Notes: generated by a model not told the origin, from the letters alone. A DNA stretch of 64,000 nt from G965204755 sp965243415 (GCA_965243415.1 OZ251549.1:2170001-2234000), one strand, 5' to 3'. Shown: positions 1-9,809, counted from the stretch's first letter. Translations and numbers: made by a program.

Positions 1-1095
1 CTGACCTTGGTCGTCCTCGGTCCGGAGACCGAATGGCGCCTGGACGACCCGATCGCGAAGCAACTCGCCGCGTGGACCGCCCGGCGGGGCCTCTCTCCCC
101 GGCTGCATTCCGGCTGCCTCGTCTGGTGCCTCCGCACTCCGGGCCGCGGGCTGCAGGAGCGGATCGAGACCTTGTTGGCCTGGCGGCGGGTGAAGACCGA
201 GGTGGAGCGCGGCGACCACGGGCGCGACCGCCGGAGCCCGAGAGTCCGTGAGGAGGTCGGGGCCGCCGAGGAGGCCGCGAGGGACGAAGTGTGGGCGGCG
301 TACCGCGTTCTCGCGATCTCCGACCGCCGCGAACCTTCCGGGCTGCGGATCCTGGATCTCGGCGCCGGCCACGCGAGTTCCGAGGAGGCACTCCCCGACC
401 ACCTCCTCGGCGCCCTGAAGTCCGAAGGCATCCTGAACGAGACGGTCGGCGCCGGCTACATCGACCGCCACTGGCCCCCGCAGTTCGCGGACAGCGGCGC
501 CTGGCCCCTCGCCGGCCTCCGCCAGAGTTTCCTCAGCGGCGCCCTCACCCGACTCCTCGACACCGACGAGGTGCTTCGGACCAAGATCCCGGAGTTCGTC
601 CGCAAGCGCGAATTCGGCCTCGCCTCGATGGTCAAGGACGATGGCCGGTACGAACGCCTCTGGTACGGAGACCTGGTCGCGAGCGACGAAGTCGCCTTCG
701 AGAACGATGTCTATCTCCTGACCCGCAAAAAGGCCGAAGCCGCCCGAAAGCAGGAGAAGAAGCCGCCCCCGGCCCCGGTCGACGACTTCGGGAAGGATGA
801 CCCCGACCCCGTGCCTCCCCTGCCGGTGGAACCCGACCCTCCGACCCCCGCCCGAACCACCACCCTTCGGCTGACGGGTTCCGTTCCCCCCGAATCCTGG
901 AACCGACTCGGCGCCTCCATCATCGCCCGGATGCGCGCCGGCGGCAAGCCGATGCAGGCCGCGATCGACCTCTCGGTTACCATGCCGTCGAACGACGCCG
1001 AGACCCTCGAACGAGACCTCCGCCGCCAACTCACCGACCTGAACTTGGCCGACTCCCTCCGCGTCCGCCGCACCGACGATTCCGATGGACAGTAG
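1..1095 (+). CDS. DUF499-family ATPase, C-terminal part (5' end outside window)
   Basis: The frame is open from the first base, so the gene begins upstream of the window; only the last 365 or so codons are present. The C-terminus after a Pro-rich linker (about residues 245-280) has the pattern TLRLTGSVPPESWNRLGASI followed by an alternating beta/alpha stretch, which resembles the C-terminal domain of DUF499 anti-phage-associated ATPases. The Walker motifs would be upstream and cannot be seen. The next gene starts inside its stop region (ATG at 1085, 11-bp overlap), so the two were probably co-translated. The family link is from memory of the C-terminal pattern and is moderately secure; the defence role is inferred from family and neighbours. 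Confidence 0.6.
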   Translation: MTLVVLGPETEWRLDDPIAKQLAAWTARRGLSPRLHSGCLVWCLRTPGRGLQERIETLLAWRRVKTEVERGDHGRDRRSPRVREEVGAAEEAARDEVWAAYRVLAISDRREPSGLRILDLGAGHASSEEALPDHLLGALKSEGILNETVGAGYIDRHWPPQFADSGAWPLAGLRQSFLSGALTRLLDTDEVLRTKIPEFVRKREFGLASMVKDDGRYERLWYGDLVASDEVAFENDVYLLTRKKAEAARKQEKKPPPAPVDDFGKDDPDPVPPLPVEPDPPTPARTTTLRLTGSVPPESWNRLGASIIARMRAGGKPMQAAIDLSVTMPSNDAETLERDLRRQLTDLNLADSLRVRRTDDSDGQ

Positions 1096-2300
1096 GAAAC
1101 CGGTGCTGGAGCGCCTGGGACTGCGTGGTTTCCGCAGTTTCCGGGAAGAGACCGTGTCTTTCGACAATCCGGTCTTCCTCGTCGGCCACAACGGCTCCGG
1201 GAAGAGCAACCTGGTGGACGCTCTCGCTTTTCTCGGCGACGCGATGCAGTTGCCGCTTCACGCCGTCGTCCGTTCGCGAGGCGGATTCCCTGTTGTCGCC
1301 CATCGGGACTTCGGACGGGAGCGGTCCGGAGAACATCGGCCTGTCCGTCGCTCTGCGCGACCCCGATGCGGACAGCCATCGAGTGGACTACGAGTTCGAA
1401 CTGCGCCCCCGGGGAGGCGGCGGCGAGTTCGAAGTGGCGCGGGAGAAGTGTGTCGTCGAAGGCGCGGACGGGGAAGTCGCCCGTTTCGAGCGAACGAAGG
1501 CGCCGCAGGCGTCGCAACAGTGGCCCGTCGTTCCCGAAGGTCTCGTACCGAACCTGGAACCGGATCATCTCGCTCTTCCCGTCGTCGGGGGAGACCCTCG
1601 GTTCCGCGTAGCGCAGGAGTTCCTCACGGACCTCCAGGTCTGCCGCGTCGAACCGGAGGCGCTCCGGTCGCCGCAGGAGCCGGAGGGTGGAACCCGACTT
1701 CGTGCGGACGGGAGGAACGCGGCGAGCGTATTGGAGGAGATCCAACGTACGGCCGAGATGGACAAGGAGGTCATGCGGGACCTGATGGAGAGCGTCGTCC
1801 CCGGCATGGTGGACTTCCAGCCGAAGCGGCTGGGTGCGCATCTGACGATCGAGTTCCGGCAGAAGCGGAACGAGAGCGGCATTGCCTTTCCTGCGTCCAG
1901 CATGTCGAACGGCACCCTGCGCCTGCTGGGGCTCCTGTTGGCGGTGTTCCAGAGCCGGAGGCCGAGTGTCCTCGCCATCGAGGAGCCGGAACTCACCATG
2001 CATCCCGACGCCGTGGGGGCAGTGCTGGATGTCCTGCGCCACGCCGGTCGATTCATGCAGGTCGTCGTCACGACGCACAGCCCCGAGGTGTTGGACGCCA
2101 AGTGGATCGAGGACCGCCATCTTCGGATGATCGAATCCGAGGATGTCGTGAGTCGGGTCCGCCCCGTTTCCGCACCGACCCGCGGAATACTCCGGGACCG
2201 TCTGATGAGCGCCGGGGAACTGCTTCGGTCGAACGCGCTGCTTTCGGATGACGGACCGCTTCCCGAGCCGCCCCTGCTGGCCGTGGGCGGAGCGCAATGA
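1085..2300 (+). pseudogene. AAA ATPase (RecF/OLD-like), interrupted by a frameshift
   Basis: The first ~75 codons (from ATG 1085) carry a RecF/SMC-like start and the Walker A motif VGHNGSGKSN. Around 1305-1330 the reading switches to another frame (+1), which runs to the stop at 2300. That frame carries the ABC-signature-like SNGTLRLLGLLL, Walker B VLAIEEPELTMHP and the switch histidine in TTHSPEVLD. Joined, the product would be about 400 aa, normal for this family of single-gene ATPases found in defence islands. Nothing else is missing, so the cause is either one recent indel or a sequence error. It overlaps the DUF499 gene upstream and a DUF4276 start (ATG 2297) downstream, consistent with a former three-gene operon. 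Confidence 0.7.
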
Positions 2301-2575
2301 CCATACAACCGATCGTCGAAGGGCATGGAGAAGCCCAAGCCTTGCCGGTGCTTCTCGCCGGATCCCCCGAGAGAATGGCCTCCCTGAAGGCTGACGCCGA
2401 GTTGGCACAGTGCCAAGAGGCCCAGAGAGGCCTCAGTCGACCCTTGCGACCCTTGTGCTGCTGTGTTCGTCCGTTAAGGAACGGTTGGTTAACCGAGGCG
2501 CATTCGGCCGCAATTTGTCGAGTTGAGTCAGAGTTTCCGGCGCTTCTTCACGTAGTCTACGGCACCCTTCACTGA
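2297..2575 (+). pseudogene. Truncated DUF4276-family gene (N-terminal stub)
   Basis: ATG at 2297 overlaps the upstream ATPase stop by 4 bp. The first residues, TIQPIVEGHGEAQALPVLL, match the typical start of DUF4276 proteins, which often follow AAA ATPases of this type. After about 20 residues the similarity ends. The remaining frame (to 2575) is not recognisable and runs into the 3' end of the opposite-strand DUF262 gene. This looks like a gene truncated by deletion or by insertion of the lower-GC DUF262 segment. Only the stub identity is supported; the rest of the frame is probably not coding. Confidence 0.45.
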
Positions 2576-4633
2576 CAACGGCTGGGTGGCGGGGCCGATC
2601 CGGAGGTAGAAGATGGACTCCCTGTTACGAATGACCCAGACTTCGTCGTCCCCCGGATCGACAGTAACTTGGCAGATGTCCGAGCCATCGATCTCGTGGA
2701 ACGTAACGGCAAGTTCTGCCGCGATCGTAGCACCCAGATTTTGCTCTACAATCTCCAGAAGTCGACGCTCAAAGCCGTCACGATTGCGGCTCCTGAAGGT
2801 GGCGTAGTCGTCTTCGATTCCGATTGCGCGCCCCTCATCGTCAACGCCGATGAGCAGAGTTCCACCCGAGGCATTGAGGAATCCCGCGAGTGTCTTGATG
2901 ACGACGTACTCCAGATCTTTGTTGACTCGTTCGTGGTCGCGATCCCACCGAAGTGTGGATTTGAATTCTGTGGTTGCGTTCTCACCTTTGGCCATCAGAT
3001 GCCGCACATGCTGTTCGTCAGTGATGGGGACGTCGGTCGGCAACCAACTCCTAATGAAGTCGTTGATTGCGGATGCGAGACTGTGACGGCGGGCCGTTAG
3101 AAAGTCCAGATAATTCGCGGGTTCCCACAGGGTCGGATTGAGCGGAACGGACTGAGAGCCGAGTACGCCGGGGCGAGTGTCATGCACTCCAGGCAGGTAT
3201 TGTGAAGGTGGTGCGGACCGGTACTGGACAGGTGCTCGCCCGGTCAAGAACGCACGGTTTGCGATCTCGTTGATGATTTTGCGATCGCTACTTTGGAGGC
3301 CCGCGCTCCTGAGGATCGCGCGGGGAAAGATGTAGTGGCGTTCGGTCCCGTTGTTGCGTCCCATCTCTTTGTCGTAGAGGGGTGTTCCGGTAAACCAGTC
3401 CCGTGCGTCGCGGGCGCGGGCGACGATCTGGCTCAGAAGACCGACCGCGCTATTGGCACTGGCACCCTCCAAGTCGGAGGCATCGATGTCGATACGTCCG
3501 CGGTGGCGCGAAATAGCGGTTTCGAGTTCGAAGGTCGGGTCAGCGTCGTCGCCGCTGACGAGGGAGACATCTTGTTGGAGTCTTGTCTCGGTTGCACCGG
3601 AGTATCGAGACCAGAGTGATGCCAGACAGAGCCAGCGTACGAAACGCCGCTCAATGACAGGAGAAGGGAATTGAGAGCCCCGCCGTGCCAAAAATAGGGT
3701 GATCACGACGAGTGGATAGACGCTGGGAAGGTCTTTGAGGTCGTCTACCAGAAGTGCCCTTCGTAGCAGGTGAACAACCCGCTCGAGCGCCGGCTGGAGC
3801 CTTGTCCAAGCGGTTCGAAGTTCGGCGACAGGCGTTCGACGAAAGGAACCATCAAGGAGGATTGACCCAGACGCAGCCCCTGCGAGGCACCGCACGAGGA
3901 AGTCAAAATCCACATCGAAACCGTCACCGCGCATCTTGTCACGGAAGCGTCGCATCTCGGCGCGTGCATCGGGCCAGATGCTGCAGACGTGAGCGAGGGC
4001 CAGATCGGCTTTCGTGAGGGGCGTACCTGCTTTGTTGATTCGGTTGAAGATCTCAACGACTTCGGTCACGTCGAAATCGTCTCCGGACAGTTTGTCGACG
4101 GTGTACGTGTAGCTCCGAACGTTGTCGAGTTTGGTGAGTCGAGCGAGATTGGATTGGAGGAGTGTGCGGTGATCCTCAGGATACTCGTCCAAGTGATCGA
4201 GAAGGGTGGAGAGGCCTTGGCGTAGAAAGTCGTGCACAGAGATCCATGCGGGGTTCTTCGCCATCAGAGACTTCTGCCAGAACCGGAAATCCTCAGTCTG
4301 GATGTTGAAGTAGAGATCGAAGAAGAGGGACTCGCCCTCGTAGAAACGAGGGGCGCGGCCCCGAAAGAGAACGAACAGGGTCGTCAGGCGCTGTTGGCCG
4401 TCCAGCAGTAGAAGAGAGTGGCCGGCGGTGGAGGCATTGCCGGCGCGTGCGACGGACGATCGATAGGTGCTCCAGACCAACAGGTGGCCGGACGGGTGCT
4501 TGCGGTAGAGTGACTGCATCAGCCCCCGGACCTGATCACCGGTCCAGACATAGCCACGCTGAAACTCGGGGAGGAGGATTTCCTCTTTCTCGATCTGGTC
4601 CAAGAGCTCTTGGACCGATTTCACCTCATGCAT
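2528..4633 (-). CDS. DUF262 (GmrS-like) protein fused to a C-terminal AlbA_2/Schlafen domain
   Basis: A 701-aa protein. The N-terminus is a DUF262/GmrSD N-domain: LPEFQRGYVW near residue 22 and the nucleotide-binding DGQQRLTT at 78-85. The middle (residues ~380-500) resembles the DUF1524/HNH-like partner domain, with ERHYIFPRAIL around 431-441 and a later IANRAFLTGRAP...PSQYLPG. Residues ~548-701 are an AlbA_2 domain (ATTEFKSTLRW, SGGTLLIGVDDEGRAIG). DUF262 proteins include NTP-dependent restriction enzymes such as GmrSD and BrxU, and AlbA_2 domains bind nucleic acid, so a defence role is plausible. The usual His-His-Ile-Phe-Pro motif reads His-Tyr here, so HNH catalysis is doubtful. Local GC is clearly below the flanks, suggesting transfer. 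It appears monocistronic. Confidence 0.8.
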   Translation of the reverse strand: MHEVKSVQELLDQIEKEEILLPEFQRGYVWTGDQVRGLMQSLYRKHPSGHLLVWSTYRSSVARAGNASTAGHSLLLLDGQQRLTTLFVLFRGRAPRFYEGESLFFDLYFNIQTEDFRFWQKSLMAKNPAWISVHDFLRQGLSTLLDHLDEYPEDHRTLLQSNLARLTKLDNVRSYTYTVDKLSGDDFDVTEVVEIFNRINKAGTPLTKADLALAHVCSIWPDARAEMRRFRDKMRGDGFDVDFDFLVRCLAGAASGSILLDGSFRRTPVAELRTAWTRLQPALERVVHLLRRALLVDDLKDLPSVYPLVVITLFLARRGSQFPSPVIERRFVRWLCLASLWSRYSGATETRLQQDVSLVSGDDADPTFELETAISRHRGRIDIDASDLEGASANSAVGLLSQIVARARDARDWFTGTPLYDKEMGRNNGTERHYIFPRAILRSAGLQSSDRKIINEIANRAFLTGRAPVQYRSAPPSQYLPGVHDTRPGVLGSQSVPLNPTLWEPANYLDFLTARRHSLASAINDFIRSWLPTDVPITDEQHVRHLMAKGENATTEFKSTLRWDRDHERVNKDLEYVVIKTLAGFLNASGGTLLIGVDDEGRAIGIEDDYATFRSRNRDGFERRLLEIVEQNLGATIAAELAVTFHEIDGSDICQVTVDPGDDEVWVIRNRESIFYLRIGPATQPLSVKGAVDYVKKRRKL

Positions 4634-4944
4634 CGAGGCTTCTCGTCAGTGATGTGAGTGAAGGAGAGGGGCGGGGCGGGCAGAGGGAGCGCGGGAAGGA
4701 TAGAACATCGGTTCGTGGGATGGCAACCGGGGATCGGGGGGGCATGGGCCGGGCTGGTTCTTGCTGGTATTCGTGGGCGGCCTGCGGGGTAGGGCAGCGT
4801 CGGCGGGATGGGCGGCTACCGTGTGCTTGACTGTCCGACCGACGCGGTTCGGTCACCCACGACAAAAGAAGGGGCTCCCGCGGAACGCCACGAGTGACCC
4901 GGAGGAGCACACCGGGGCGGCGTCGGGGACCGGCGAGGACTCCG
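4634..4944. other. Intergenic region, 311 bp, no gene seen
   Basis: Lies upstream of the DUF262 gene and downstream of the hydrolase gene (both minus strand). It should contain the DUF262 promoter, but I see no convincing -35/-10 pair. GC rises back to chromosome level across it. No tRNA-like fold, tandem repeat or conserved frame was noticed. Confidence 0.4.
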
Positions 4945-6810
4945 CTACCGGGGTCGGAGGTCGGAGCGGAGGTCGAGGAGGTTCCGTTCGGGGATCGGGT
5001 CTTGGGTGACGCGCTCGCGGGCGGTGGCGTCGTCCCGGAGGTAGGCGTCGAACCAGTTCAGGGTGTAGTAGTTGCGGAGGAAGGTCGGGAGGTGGACTTC
5101 GGTGGAGCCGACCGTTCCGTGGTCGAGGGGCGTGAACCGCTCGCCGCGGAAGGAGGGGTCGAGGACCGCCTCGCCCACGGCCTTTCGCGTCGCCGGCCGG
5201 GTGGAGATCCAGTACTCCTCGCCCCCGACGACGATCGGGTCGCTCGGCGGGAAGAGCGCCGCGAAGGTGTCCCCGAGTTGGTCGTGGTTCAGGTCCTTCA
5301 CTGCCACGATCATCCGGTCGCCGGTGGCCCGGTCGTAGGCGTTCCGGGCGATCGGCTGCGGGTTCTCGTCGGTCGGCAGGGCGCGTTCCGGTTCGAGGAG
5401 CCACATCTGCTCGGGATCTCCTCCGGCGGCGAGCAGTTCGTTCCACAGCAGTCCGCGGAAGATGTTCTGGACGAAGGCGTCCTCGGTGCCGTGGATCTGG
5501 AGGACCGGTTCCGCGCTTCCCGCCGGCTGTCCGTCCGCGGCGAGACCGGGCCCGAAGATGCCGGGCGGTTCCCAGGAACGCGGCGAGCCGTTGTTGTAGC
5601 CGACGGCGGCGAGGACCGAATCGAGGCGGGCGACCGCGAACTGCGCGGTGATGGAGCCCAGCGAGTGGCCGAAGACCCCGACCCGCTCCGCGTCGAAGGC
5701 GCCTTCGAAGAGGCCGCAGGCGGCGGAACCTTCGAGCGGCTGGCGCCGCGCCGCGTAATCGGCGAGGCAGGTCGCTTCGTCCGCGTCGAGACTCGCCAGG
5801 CCCTCGATGACCGTTTCGACATCGTCCACGCGCTGGGTGAAGAGTTCGGCCATCATCGCGCCGACGCGCCGTTCGCCTCCGGGGATCGCCCGCCGGCCGG
5901 AGTCGAACAGGTATCGGTAGAAGCCGGGGATCACCTTGAACTCTCCCCGGATGGTCCGGTAGGCGCGGTCCACGGCTTCCGGCCCGGCCTCCGCGGCGTA
6001 GCGGGAATCGGGGCTCTCGAAGACATGGGGCAGGGAACTGTCCGAAACGAAACTCGGCGCGACGACCACATAGCCCCGGCTCGCCAGGATCTCGGCGAAA
6101 CCGGCCCACTGCGCCGAGATCCCGCCGAGGCCGTGGCCGGCGATGAGGACCGGGAAGCGTCCTTCGGCGACCGGCGCTTCGTGGAGCGAGCGGACCAGGC
6201 GTTCCCGCGCCGCCGCGAGGACCGCGGGGCGGTCGGCGGGCGCCGGAGCAGCCCCGGCGGCGTTCGCGAGCCCGCCCAGGAACGCGGTCGCGCTCCCGGT
6301 GTAGGCGTCGCGGAAGGATCTGCTGGCGCTCGCGGCGAAGTCGTCGAGCGTGGCGCGGCGGGTCCCGTTCCCGTCAACCGCCGGATACCAGAGGTGCGCG
6401 GCCACGATCTGGCGTTCGCCGGCGGCGCCGATCTCCCCGAGCAGCGCGCGGTACCCCTCCGAGGCGTGGCTCGCGTTCCAGCCGTCGAAGGGCCGGGCCG
6501 GATCGTGGAAGAACACGGCGCGGGAGCCCACCGGATGCGGGCCGCGCTCCACATAGTCGGAGGGCGCCGGGGACTCCGGCGGAGTCGGGTCGGGCGTCGG
6601 GGTGGGGGCCGGGTCGGGTGTCGGAGCGGCCGGCGTCGGGGTCGGGGCCGGAGTGGCCGCGGGGTCCGGGCCGCAGACCAGCCACCCGAGGGCGGCGACG
6701 GTGGCGGCCAGCGCGACCGACAGCGGGCGCGGACTCGTCCGGGAACGGCGGTCCCCCGGCGCTGTCGGGGCGCGGCGCGCCGCCGCGGCGGAATCGTCTG
6801 TTCTGCTCAT
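4945..6810 (-). CDS. Exported alpha/beta hydrolase (PAF-acetylhydrolase/dienelactone hydrolase-like)
   Basis: 621 aa. A basic N-terminus and hydrophobic stretch (about residues 28-48) are followed by a long Pro/Thr linker, indicating export and possibly membrane anchoring. There is no canonical lipobox: the Cys in WLVCGPD has Val before it. The hydrolase domain has an oxyanion region near GHGLGG, the nucleophile elbow GHSLGS, a probable acid in IHGTEDAF and a His candidate in DLNHDQLGD. The substrate is unknown; the family cleaves esters and lipids. The stop is TAG at 4945. It lies 18 bp after the decarboxylase gene, last in the symporter operon. Confidence 0.75.
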   Translation of the reverse strand: MSRTDDSAAAARRAPTAPGDRRSRTSPRPLSVALAATVAALGWLVCGPDPAATPAPTPTPAAPTPDPAPTPTPDPTPPESPAPSDYVERGPHPVGSRAVFFHDPARPFDGWNASHASEGYRALLGEIGAAGERQIVAAHLWYPAVDGNGTRRATLDDFAASASRSFRDAYTGSATAFLGGLANAAGAAPAPADRPAVLAAARERLVRSLHEAPVAEGRFPVLIAGHGLGGISAQWAGFAEILASRGYVVVAPSFVSDSSLPHVFESPDSRYAAEAGPEAVDRAYRTIRGEFKVIPGFYRYLFDSGRRAIPGGERRVGAMMAELFTQRVDDVETVIEGLASLDADEATCLADYAARRQPLEGSAACGLFEGAFDAERVGVFGHSLGSITAQFAVARLDSVLAAVGYNNGSPRSWEPPGIFGPGLAADGQPAGSAEPVLQIHGTEDAFVQNIFRGLLWNELLAAGGDPEQMWLLEPERALPTDENPQPIARNAYDRATGDRMIVAVKDLNHDQLGDTFAALFPPSDPIVVGGEEYWISTRPATRKAVGEAVLDPSFRGERFTPLDHGTVGSTEVHLPTFLRNYYTLNWFDAYLRDDATARERVTQDPIPERNLLDLRSDLRPR

Positions 6811-6828
6811 GCCGATGCCGCCCCCGGG

Positions 6829-8274
6829 TCAGTCGGACCGGCGGGCGATCAACTCCTCCAGGATGGTCAGGAACTCGTCCACATGTTCGGCGTGGGTGCG
6901 GAAGATACCGATACAGGGGCGGATCCAGAAGCGGTCCTCCAGGATCGTTGCGGTGACGAAGAGGCGGCCGTCGGCGTGGATCGCCTCCAGCAGGGACCGA
7001 CTCGCGGCGTCCGCCTCCTCGGGGCTCTTCCCGGCGGGTTCCCGGCGGAAGCACATCGTGGAGAGTTGCGGCGGCGGGCCCACGGCGATCTCCGGCCAGG
7101 CCTCCAACCGTTCCTGGAGGTAGTGCGCCAGCAAGCACTTCTCTTCGAGGGCGGCGGCGAAGGCGTCCGTTCCGTGGAGGAGCAGCGGGAACAGCATCCG
7201 CATTCCCCGGAAGTGCTTCGTCAACTCGACCGATCTCTCCGAGGGCGACGGTTCCTCCTGGGGAGCGTCCACCAGGTAGGGCGCGGCGAACCGCATCGTC
7301 TTCAGGTGTTCGGCGTCCCGGACGACGAGCGCGCCGGTGCCGTAGGGGAGGAAGAGGCTCTTGTGCGGGTCGAGGGCGACCGAGTCGGTCCGGTCGAGGC
7401 CCCGGAACACCTCCCGTTTCGAGGGGACGAGCAGGAAGAAGCCGCCGTAGGCCGCGTCCGCGTGGTGCCAGAGGCCCTCGGCCCGGGCGATGTCGGAGAT
7501 GGCGTCGAGGGGATCCACCGCGCCGGTGTTGGTGGTCCCGGCCCCGGAAGCGACGAACCAGGGGCGGAGACCGTCGCGTTTGTCCTGCCGCACCAGCCGG
7601 GCGAACTCCTCCGGGACCAGGCGCCAGGCGCGGTCCACCGGGACGATGCGGCAGGCGGCTTCGCCGACTCCGGCGAGGTGCACCGCCTTGCGCACCGAGT
7701 AGTGCGCCTGGTCGCTCACATAGACGACGGCCCGGTGGAAGTCGGCGCCGCGCAGGCCGTGGGCGTCCCTAGCGGCGATCACCGCGGTGAGGCCGGCGAC
7801 GCTGCCGCCGGAAGCGAGATTCCCGCCGGCGCTCTCCGGATACCCGACCAGCGAGGCGATCCAGCGCAGCAGGCGGTTCTCCAGGACGACGGCGCCGGGC
7901 GACGCCGGGAAGTAGCCGGCGAACGCGTTTCCGACCGCCGCCAGGTAGTCGCCGAGGGAACTGGTGTAGAGGCCGCCGCCGGGCACCCAGCCCAGGTCGC
8001 GCGGCGAGGCCGGGTTGAGCCCCTGTCGTTCCACTTCGTCCCGCACCAGTTCGAGGAGCGTCTCGACGGGGATTCCTTCCTTCGGGAAGTCGAGGTCGGC
8101 GAGCCGGGGTGATCCGGTCGGCGGAATCCAGGCGGGGCCGTCGCGCAGGTCGTCGAGGAATCGGTCCGCGTGCTCCAGGACCGCGTCGCGGAGCTTCCGG
8201 CGCTCCCCGGCGTCCGGCTCCAGCGGCGCCGCCCGCTGCCGCAGTTCCTCGGCGCGCCGGCGCCACTCGCTCAC
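6829..8274 (-). CDS. PLP-dependent group II amino-acid decarboxylase
   Basis: 481 aa, the usual length for aromatic-L-amino-acid/glutamate-type decarboxylases. The PLP pocket is visible: HADAAYGG with Asp273, and the Schiff-base lysine K305 in LDPHKSLFLPYG. SDQAHYS and GTTNTGAVDP are also typical of group II enzymes. The start is GTG at 8274, chosen because it overlaps the symporter stop as GTGA, the coupling used elsewhere in this operon. The frame stays open far upstream, but that part is antisense-like. Substrate is not predictable by eye; a symporter partner suggests an imported amino acid or derivative (inference). Confidence 0.88.
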   Translation of the reverse strand: MSEWRRRAEELRQRAAPLEPDAGERRKLRDAVLEHADRFLDDLRDGPAWIPPTGSPRLADLDFPKEGIPVETLLELVRDEVERQGLNPASPRDLGWVPGGGLYTSSLGDYLAAVGNAFAGYFPASPGAVVLENRLLRWIASLVGYPESAGGNLASGGSVAGLTAVIAARDAHGLRGADFHRAVVYVSDQAHYSVRKAVHLAGVGEAACRIVPVDRAWRLVPEEFARLVRQDKRDGLRPWFVASGAGTTNTGAVDPLDAISDIARAEGLWHHADAAYGGFFLLVPSKREVFRGLDRTDSVALDPHKSLFLPYGTGALVVRDAEHLKTMRFAAPYLVDAPQEEPSPSERSVELTKHFRGMRMLFPLLLHGTDAFAAALEEKCLLAHYLQERLEAWPEIAVGPPPQLSTMCFRREPAGKSPEEADAASRSLLEAIHADGRLFVTATILEDRFWIRPCIGIFRTHAEHVDEFLTILEELIARRSD

Positions 8275-9737
8275 GGCGTTCCCCCGGCGGCGTGTTCCCG
8301 GCGCCCCTCGAAGCGCGCGGCGATCAGGTATCCGGCGGCGCCGGCGGCGGTCAGGCCGACGGCGCCGGGGACGAAGACGCCGGCGGGAACGAGCAGCGGG
8401 TCGAGGAAGAAGTTCCAGTCGAGCGCCCGGTGCAGCGCCCAGAGTCCGGCGCCGCTGGCGATGGCGGCCAGCGCCGCGCCGGGCCCGCCGCGTTTCGAAT
8501 GGAGGCCGATCGTCAAGGGTATGAACAGTCCCACCAGAGTGAGTTCGTATGCATCTCGAAGTAGAGCGTAGGCGCTGAGTCCGCCGTAGGCAAGAAAAAG
8601 GCTGCCGGCGCCCACGAGCAGCACCGCCAGGCGGCACAGCCCGAGGCGGCCCGCCCGGGGGAAGGCGTGGCGCAGCAGGTTCTGCCCGAGGACGGACCCC
8701 GCGGAGAGCAGGGCGCTGTCCGCGGTGGAGAGGATGGCGGACACCACCACGAGCAGCAGCGCCAGCGCCGCCGGCGGGCTGAACAGGATGCGGCCGAGTG
8801 TCGCCAGGATCTCCCCGCCCTCACCGGGGGCGAGAAGGCGGACCGCGAGGCCCAGCCCGACCGGCAGCAGGCCGAGGGCCAGGTAGAGGCCGCCGGACAG
8901 GAGGCAGGCCCGGCGGGCCACCGTCTCCGACTTCGCCGCGAAGACCCGCTGCAGCACATCCTGGCCGGGGATGTTGCCGAGCGCGCCGGCGACGAGCAGT
9001 CCGGCCCAGACCGCGACCGCCTCTCCTCCGGAAGGGACGATCTCCAGCAGGTGCGGCGGGGTGTCCCCGACGAGCCGTTCCAGGCCGGAGAAGACGCGGG
9101 CGAGGAAACCGCCGCCGGCGCCGGCCCCCAGTTCCGCCATCGCCGAGAGGAAGAGCGCGACCAGCCCGAAGGCCACGATCACCGCCTGCGCCGCGTCGGT
9201 GAGGGTGACCGACCACATCCCGCCGACCAGGGTGTAGCCGACGGTGACACCGAAGGCCAGGAGCAGCCCGACGCCGGGTGGGATGCCGAACAACTGTTCC
9301 AGGAGCGCGGCGAGGACCGTGAACTGCGCCGCGATCCAACCGAAGAAACTGGCCGCCATGAGGACTGCCGAGGCGATCTCGCTCTTCCGGTCGAACCGCC
9401 GGGCGAAGAAGTCGCTGAGTGTCAGCAGGCCGGCGCGCCGCAGCCGGGCGGCGTAGAACCAGCCGACGAGCAGCAGGCAGAGTCCGGGTCCGATCGGTTC
9501 GAGCGCCGCCGCCCGGAGGCCGGTGTCCCGGACTTCTTCGGCGGAGGCGAGCAGGGTGCCGGCGCCGAACCAGGTGGCGAGCAGGCCGGCGGTGGCGAGC
9601 CCCGGGCCCAGGCGGCGCCCGGCCACCAGGTAGTCGGTGAAGGAGGAGACCCGCCGCCGGGCAGCCCAGGCGGCGGCGAACAGCGCTCCGGCGTAGAGCG
9701 AGAGCGCGACGGCGGCGACGGTGACGGTGACGGACAC
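8271..9737 (-). CDS. Sodium:solute symporter (SSS family)
   Basis: 488 aa with about 13 hydrophobic segments, normal for the family. Family features include FTDYLVAGRRLGPGLATAGL near the N-terminus, the segment GNIPGQDVLQRVFAAKS and SAILSTADSALLSAGSVLGQN, the TM8 region that carries the sodium-binding Ser/Thr residues. Inner-membrane importer; the solute is unknown. Its TGA overlaps the decarboxylase GTG, so the two are translationally coupled. It follows a second SSS gene by 72 bp. Confidence 0.88.
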   Translation of the reverse strand: MSVTVTVAAVALSLYAGALFAAAWAARRRVSSFTDYLVAGRRLGPGLATAGLLATWFGAGTLLASAEEVRDTGLRAAALEPIGPGLCLLLVGWFYAARLRRAGLLTLSDFFARRFDRKSEIASAVLMAASFFGWIAAQFTVLAALLEQLFGIPPGVGLLLAFGVTVGYTLVGGMWSVTLTDAAQAVIVAFGLVALFLSAMAELGAGAGGGFLARVFSGLERLVGDTPPHLLEIVPSGGEAVAVWAGLLVAGALGNIPGQDVLQRVFAAKSETVARRACLLSGGLYLALGLLPVGLGLAVRLLAPGEGGEILATLGRILFSPPAALALLLVVVSAILSTADSALLSAGSVLGQNLLRHAFPRAGRLGLCRLAVLLVGAGSLFLAYGGLSAYALLRDAYELTLVGLFIPLTIGLHSKRGGPGAALAAIASGAGLWALHRALDWNFFLDPLLVPAGVFVPGAVGLTAAGAAGYLIAARFEGRREHAAGGTP

Positions 9738-9809
9738 GGGGCCGGCGTTCGGGGCGTCGGTGGCGGAATCGGGTGGAGGAGTCGGGGGCCGGTCGCCGCC
9801 GCTCCCCGG

